Of a stretch of 64,000 nt of DNA, positions 58,171-64,000 are shown piece by piece. Numbering within the stretch: position 1 is the first letter of the stretch; each line of letters begins with the position of its first letter. The DNA lies in NCBI GenBank assembly GCA_002104905.1, contig MCFE01000209.1, forward strand, positions 1 to 64,000, written 5' to 3'. The translations under genes were made by a program, and so were the position numbers. Source of the DNA: Basidiobolus meristosporus CBS 931.73 (Eukaryota > Basidiobolomycota > Basidiobolomycetes > Basidiobolales > Basidiobolaceae). The notes below the pieces were generated by a model, which made no database searches, had not been told where the DNA came from, and saw only the letters and a list, made by a program, of their open reading frames with translations.

Positions 58171-61100
58171 CAAGCTGTCACTCACTGCAATGTCTACTAC
58201 TGCTATTACTGGAATTTTTCCCTCTGCTGAAAAGTTGGATGGATCTAACTACCAAGTGTGGAAGGTGAAGATGAAGATGCTGCTACAAGAAAGAGGCCTT
58301 TGCAATATTGTCATGGGAGAAGAATGCCCTCCTAAAAACGTGGGAGAGGAAGCCTTAAAGTACCAGAAGAGAGAACAAAGTGCCTTTAACTGCATTTGCC
58401 TTAATGTCAAGGACAAATTGCTAATTCAATGCTCAAGAGCAAAAATGGCAAAGAATGCCTGGAAGGCATTAGAAGACACCTACCAGTCATGTTCATCTGC
58501 CAAGAAATGTATCTGAGACAAAATTCTTTACTACAAAGATGCTGCCAGGAGAAGAAATGAGAAATCTAATTAACAGAATTACACTGCTGGTAGATGAGAT
58601 GGAATCTGTGGGCATACCAACTACTGATGAGGATGTGATAGTTACCATCCTGAATAGCTTGACAGACAAGTTTCAGGGCCTTGTATCAGCCCTAGAGTCC
58701 AGAACTGAAGATTTGACCTTAAATTACATATATGGAAGGCTCCTGGATGAAGAATTAAGAAAATCAAGCACTAATAAGAAGGAAAAAGAAAATGCTTTAA
58801 TAAGCAATGATAACCAACAAAGGAGGAACCCAAGACCCTACAAAGGCAACAGCAAGCTGTTTTGTAACTACTGCAAAAGGAAAGGACACACATCAGACTG
58901 GTGTCTCAAAAGAAAGATAATCAGCAAAAGAAGCCTGAATATGGAAATGCTGCAACAACTGAAGATAGACTGTTCATATCTGCACTAAATATGACCACAA
59001 ACAAGGATTCTCAGATGTGGTATATTGACTCTGGAGCATCTCAACACTTTACACACCAAAAAGAACTTTTTACCCAATATCAAGAAATTCCAATTAAGAA
59101 GGTTTTCATGGGTGACAATAGAACACTTGATGCAGTGGGAGAAGGAACTATCCAAGTAAACCTTAGAAGCAGTGAAGGAAGCCATACACTGACCTTTAAG
59201 GAAGTACTCTATTTACCAGAAATAGCCAAGAACCTACTCTCTGTAAGCAAGGCCACAGCAGAAGGACTCAGTTTCAGTTTTGACAATTCTGGATGCAGGA
59301 TCACTGATCAAAATGGTGCTCATATTGCTTTGGGCATCAGAGATCAGAATCTATACAAGTTGACTTATATTCCATCATATCTGGAAGCCAATATAAGTAA
59401 CTTAAATGAAGAAACACCAATGCTTTGGCATAGGAGATTTGGACACATGAATTTTGATTATTTGCGTAAAATGATCAAAGATCAGCTAATTTCTTGAGTG
59501 AAAATTGATCCCCCAGCTAATTTGGAGCACTGTGAAGCCTGCATATATGGGAAACAAGCCAGACAACTGTTCAAGAGCTCTGGGTTAACAAAAACTAAGA
59601 AAAAATTAAATCTTATTCACTCAGATCTGTGTGGACCTATGCAAAATTTATCCTTAGGTGGGATAAAGTATTTAATCACTTTTATTGATGATTATACAAG
59701 ATACACATGGGTCTACTTCATGGAGAGAAAGGAAGAAGCTCTGTCAAAGTTCAGGGAGTTTAAAGCCATGGTGAAGAGAGAAACTGGTGAAAAAATCAAG
59801 AAAATACGCTCTGACAATAGTGGAGAATATACCTCAAAAGTCTTCATCCACTTCTGCAAAATTCATGGGATAAAGCAAGAGACTACTGTACCATACTCCC
59901 CACAGCAAAATGGAGTAGCAGAACAAGCTAACAGATCAATAATTGATATGGCAAGATCTATGATCCATGATCAAAAATTATCCTATGATTTTTGGGCAGA
60001 ATCAGTTGCCACTGCTGTATACCTTAAAAATAGGAGTTATAACAGAATACTATGTGATTCTACTCCATTTGAAGCATGGCATGGATACAGACCAAGTGCA
60101 GAACATCTAAGAATATTTGGGTGTACAGCATATGCCAAAAAACTGGCCAGAAATCAGTCAAAATTTGAGCCAAAAAGTGCAAAATGCATATTTTTGGGCT
60201 ACTGCAATGGGAGTAAGGCATACAGACTCTACAATACCAAAGCAAAGAAGCTGATCAAGTCCAGGGATGTGTTGTTTGATGAAAATTCAAATTTTCACAA
60301 AAAATGACATCAGATGATGACAAAAATTTGATCTCAAGTCCACCAATTGTCAGGATTGAATCAGAGCAAAACAATGAAATTTTTTTCACTCCAGAGGACT
60401 CTTCACCCGTGGTTCAGCCAGAATCAGTGCCCAGGAATATCCCAGAAGTGATCATTCCAGTATCAAATGCCTGGAGATCCAATCAGACAAGAAATAGCCC
60501 AAATTACTATATCAATGAGGGTACAAACTTAGCCTATGCCTATTCAGTCCATATTGATGAGCCCCAGACTGTAAAAGAGGCCCTAAATAGCCCTCAGACA
60601 AAGTTTTGGAGATCTGCAATGACTGAGGAATATCAGGCCCTGATGGAAAATCAAACTTGGGACTTAGTCAAATTACCAATCAACCAAAAATCAATTGGAT
60701 GCAGATGGGTCTTCAAGACAAAATACAAGGCTGATGGTACAACTGAAAGATACAAAGCAAGACTTGTAGCCAAAGGATACTCTCAAACTAAAGGACTTGA
60801 CTATACTGAGACCTTTGCACCGGTAGCCAAGTTTAGTTCCATCAGATTAATATTGACTATTGCAGCCAAATATAAGTTTTTTATTCATCAAATGGATGAA
60901 AAAATTGCATTTTTGAATGGAGAACCTGATGAGGACATGTATATGGACCAGCCTGATGGGTTTGTTGATCAAGATAGCCCCCATTTGGTCTGCAAGCATA
61001 AAAAGTCACTATATGGTCTCAAACAATCACCAAGAGCTTGGAATTGCAAGATAGATTCTTATTTGGAATCTTTGAGTTTCAAAGAAGTAATGCTGACTAT

Positions 61101-62129
61101 AGTATATGCTATAAGCCAGATAGAGCAAATCCAGTTCTATTAGCTCTATATGTGGATGATCTTATTATAGCCACCAACAACCTAGAAACATTGGAAGAGA
61201 CTAAATCCAGCCTATCTAAGGAGTTCAAGATGTCCAATCTAGGAGAACTTAGTTACTACTTAGGGATTATGTTCTCCATAGACAGAGGTACCCAGACCAT
61301 CACCCTAAGCCAATCCAAGTATATTCAAGATATACTAAAGAAGTACCAAATGGAAGACTGTAAACCGGCAGCTACCCCAATGGAGACAAACCTTAACTTG
61401 GTCAAAACTCAACCAAATCAAGAGAGCTTGGTGCCATCTGAAAGCCCTGACTTTCCTTATCAATCTATGGCCGGCAGTCTGATGTATATTATGCTTGGAA
61501 CACGTCCAGATATCTCATATTCAGTGAGAGTTGTCAGCCAACATAATCAGAACTATGGATCTGATCATACTGCAGCAGTTAAGCGGATTTTTAGATACCT
61601 AAAAGGAACTGCTGATATCTGCTTAAGATAAACTTTAAAGGACTCAGAACAAGATCTTGTGGGATACTCTGATGCAGATTGGGGACAAAATTTAGAAGAC
61701 AGAAGATCCACCACAGGATACACCTTTCTTTAGTGTAAAGGAGCAATTTCATGGAATTCAAGAAAGCAACCAACCATAGCACTTTCCACCACAGAGGCAG
61801 AGTATATGGCAGCCTGTGAATCTACAAAAGAAGCAATGTGGTTAAGAAAGCTTTTTGCAGATTTAGACCTATGTCAAAAAATGCCTATTACTTTATTTCA
61901 AGATAATCAAGGATGTATACAATTAGGTAGAAATCCAACTTTTCATGCTAGAACCAAGCACATAGATATTGGACATCATTTCATACGTGAAGATATAGAG
62001 AATAACTTAGTTAGCTTAGTTTACTGTCCTACAGATGAAATGATTGCAGACATATTTACCAAACCATTAGCTAGAGACAAGTTTGAATATCTTAGGTCAA
62101 AATTAGGACTAGTCAGTATGAGCATTTAG
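58163..62129 (+). pseudogene. copia gag-pol polyprotein, disrupted
   Basis: Order along the frame: Gag (KLDGSNYQVWKVKMKMLL near 58230); a CCHC knuckle (CNYCKRKGHTSDWC, 58866-58907); protease (WYIDSGASQHF near 59019); integrase HHCC part and DDE core (IHSDLCGP, RSDNSGEY, PQQNGVAEQ); RT (GCRWVFKTKYKADG, YVDD near 61150); RNase H (YSDADWG) and FTKPLA. Lesions are a TGA at 58514 with a frame change, a frame change near 58910, TGA at 59495, a one-base loss near 60293, a frame change near 61080, TAA at 61629 and TAG at 61731. In RT the usual QMDVKTAF reads QMDEKIAF. It ends at 62127-62129. Confidence 0.93.
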
Positions 62130-62140
62130 CTGAGTGGGAG
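62130..62140 (+). promoter_or_regulatory. Polypurine tract
   Basis: The purine-rich CTGAGTGGGAG just before the 3' LTR is where plus-strand DNA synthesis would start. It is identical in copy 1. Confidence 0.75.
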
Positions 62141-62489
62141 TGTTGTAAAAATTTGTATTTCCACCTAAATATTCACCTAACTTAGTCACTTAGATCATTA
62201 CACTCAAATCCTAGAGAATACTGACCAAATTCCTTGTTGGGATTTACTTGGAATATTTTCACCAAAATACCAGGTATCCAGAGCATGAAAATTCTCAAAG
62301 TTGTCCAAACAGCCCCAAACTTTGCACACATGTTCTTGGGACCTTCCTTAACCTATTCTACGTGTTTGTAATGCCAAGACCAGGTAAAAGTATAAATACT
62401 ACTTTTACATTCAATAAATCATTAAGTAAAAACCACATAATCTACTTGTTCTCCCAATCACTTCCAATATCTCCAAGACTCTTACAACA
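62141..62489 (+). repeat. copia 3' LTR (copy 2)
   Basis: Same termini and length as the 5' LTR. Near its 5' end it resembles the copy-1 LTR (ATATTCACCTAACTTAGTCAC) more than its own 5' partner (ATAATCCACTAGCTTAGTTGC). Confidence 0.95.
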
Positions 62490-62494
62490 CTAAC
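62490..62494 (+). repeat. Target-site duplication, right copy (CTAAC)
   Basis: This matches 57805-57809 exactly. Confidence 0.95.
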
Positions 62495-62608
62495 CCCTAC
62501 AAATGTGCACACCTGCTGCAATAGACATACTTCTATAACCCCTACTTTATGGCTTTTTAGTGTGATACTTGCAAAGTTGCCATATACCTTGTACTGCAGG
62601 TAACGTTC

Positions 62609-62797
62609 TCATCTTGCAAACATATGCTTGGTTGTTGCCACTTCTGCCATGAATACCTCCTCAAAATCTGCAAAGAACTTCTTGGTATTTAGCCAATATA
62701 TTCCTTCTCCCTGCCGGCTTCTAGTCCCCCTTACAGGTGTGCTCTGGCTCTTGTTTGTGTGAATTCTGTATTGAATGGTGTAGAAGTTGGCTTGCAA
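62609..62797 (-). pseudogene. Minus-strand repeat-derived frame
   Basis: A 62-residue frame (including YWLNTKKFFADFEEVFMAEV) follows the copia element. Coding-like sequence continues in other frames towards the insertion point. It is probably the right half of the repeat described at 57387. No domain assigned. Confidence 0.3.
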
Positions 62798-63059
62798 CCA
62801 TGAGAAATCTGGTATACCTTGGTAGAGTTTTCCTAATACAAATTAGTTGCTTGTTGCACCCAACCCAACTTTGCATTACTTAACAGATTACCCACACATT
62901 GGGGCTGCTTAGCTTCTTAATGCCATAGGCAAAGGTATCTCCATGTGCACATTTGTGACTGGGATGCACTGTAAGAAGCCTACAAGACATGTGTTCTGTA
63001 TGCCAAAGGATACAACCATGAAGCCCTTCTACTGTCCTCACAAAAAAAAGCAGTGAGAG

Positions 63060-64000
63060 CTACAAAGCCTACACTGAGCTATTTCTGCAACAAGTTTGAT
63101 GTCTCCCAATAGACAAAATTGCCAAACAACAGCTCAAGAGGTATTACTTCATGGGCTTAGATGCTGAAATTAGATGCAGGGCATCCAAAGAGCAACAGGG
63201 ATGTAAAACACTGTAAGAGTTAGCTGAACAAGTAAGAGGGATCATCTTGCTATGAGGGCTACCCTATTGTGATACATATGATTGAGAGTAGGGATCCCCC
63301 ATAGGAAAGGAAAAATTAACCCCCACAAAAGACTGTGAGTCAGAGGAATTACAACAAAAGGTCCAAGAACTCTCAATCAATGATGTCCAAGAAGTCCCCA
63401 AAGAAGGTAATAGGCTCTGGGAAGCTGTTGTAGATCAAAAGGCATAGGTACAAGCTCTGACCCAACAGATGGAACAACCACAACAACAGCATCCATGTTA
63501 TATATGCAGAGAATTAAGCCACAGAGCCCACAAATGTGAAAATGGTACAGACAAGAACCTGTACCTGAAACAACGGAGAAGAAGGCACCAAAAGACAGAG
63601 TCTCTTGCCAGGAGGCCAACAGGACTCAATCAATTTAAGCCCTTTGGTTAGAACAGCTAAAGTGAGGAAGAAGAAGCCTTGATATGATGCTTTTAGAGGG
63701 AAGGCAAAGGAACCTGTAGTAAAGGTTCCATCAAAGAGAAAGAGTGCAGAAGTGAGTGAAGAAGTATAGGATGAGCCTTGAGAGGAATTACAGAAGCACA
63801 CTGGGAAGACTAGTACATCCTCCCATGGCCTATTCCCTATAATGAAGGTACTAGAGCAAACCAAGGAAACCCTCCCAATAAGCAATTTACTGGGACTTGG
63901 CCCAGCTCTAGTCAAAGAACTGTTAGAGGGATTGAAGGAGATAACAACCCTTCATGTTAGCCAGATAGTCCTACAAAAGCCAAATAAGGGTACATGCATA
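63060..64000 (+). pseudogene. Ty3/gypsy-like gag(-pro) remnant
   Basis: Across several frames the sequence encodes YYFMGLDAEIRCRASKEQQG and ELAEQVRGI, typical of the Gag capsid end. It then gives a CCHC zinc knuckle CYICRELSHRAHKC (63497-63538), a basic linker, and LLGLGPALVKELLEGLKEI running to the window edge. Stops and frame changes are frequent, so it is dead. A protease and RT would be expected beyond the right edge if the element is longer. Confidence 0.65.

Larger units (their letters stand above)
57810..62489 (+). mobile_element. Full-length Ty1/copia retrotransposon (copy 2)
   Basis: The 4,680-bp element has 349-bp LTRs, a primer-binding site, gag with a CCHC knuckle, protease, integrase, RT and RNase H, a purine tract and a 5-bp CTAAC target duplication. 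The two LTRs differ at about a dozen positions by my count, so the insertion is not very recent. The coding region is broken in several places, so it is non-autonomous as written. It has the same orientation as copy 1. Confidence 0.97.

Noticed and set aside
1-64000. tRNA or rRNA genes, CRISPR arrays, bacterial operons
   Set aside because: I read for box B-like GGTTCGA motifs, rRNA core motifs and regularly spaced repeats and saw none. The gene structure is eukaryotic.

Overview
The window looks like nuclear DNA of a filamentous or early-diverging fungus. The evidence is short GT-AG introns (59-78 nt in the NRPS and exporter genes) with CTAAC/CTAAT-like branch sites, fungal/opisthokont housekeeping genes (a LIS1/PAC1 WD40 protein and a multi-TOG XMAP215-type protein), MFS transporters, and Ty1/copia and Ty3/gypsy-like retroelement debris. 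The large peptide synthetase has stand-alone epimerization domains and a C-terminal type-I thioesterase. That layout is typical of bacteria and is reported in zygomycete-grade fungi such as Mortierella and Basidiobolus. Such a host is my inference; the sequence does not name the species.

Layout. Positions 1-3771 are repeat-derived: the 3' part of a copia element with its 3' LTR, older minus-strand coding debris, and an eroded solo LTR of the same family. Positions 5179-30341 hold one giant NRPS gene. I reconstruct it as four exons and three phase-0 introns encoding about 8,318 residues. The order is C(truncated)-A-T-E / C-A-T / C-A-T-E / C-A-T-E / C-A-T / C-A-T-E / TE, so six extension modules predicted to give a hexapeptide with stereochemistry D-L-D-D-L-D, released by the TE. 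A DHA2-type 14-TM MFS exporter follows on the same strand at 32343-34151. Together they form a compact synthesis-plus-export locus.

Positions 34152-41580 are gene-poor. They hold decayed copies of an Rds1-type ferritin-like protein and of an FAD-linked oxidase, and one intact-looking PLC-like phosphodiesterase (Aim6-like). Positions 41581-51023 carry two conserved minus-strand microtubule genes, PAC1/LIS1 (8 exons) and an XMAP215/Dis1 protein (5 exons). Positions 52031-53371 encode a monocarboxylate-transporter-like MFS protein. From about 56950 onward the DNA is again repeat-rich: a full-length copia element (57810-62489) with both LTRs, a 5-bp target duplication, a half-tRNA-type primer-binding site and a mutated gag-pol, inserted into older repeat DNA, then a decayed gypsy-like gag.

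The main points of interest are the NRPS itself; a roughly 3.27-kb nearly identical copy of module 3 in module 4, with one short divergent island; three introns at the same homologous site of three condensation domains; and the copia primer-binding site, which matches the anticodon arm of initiator tRNA-Met and contains the presumed gag start codon.
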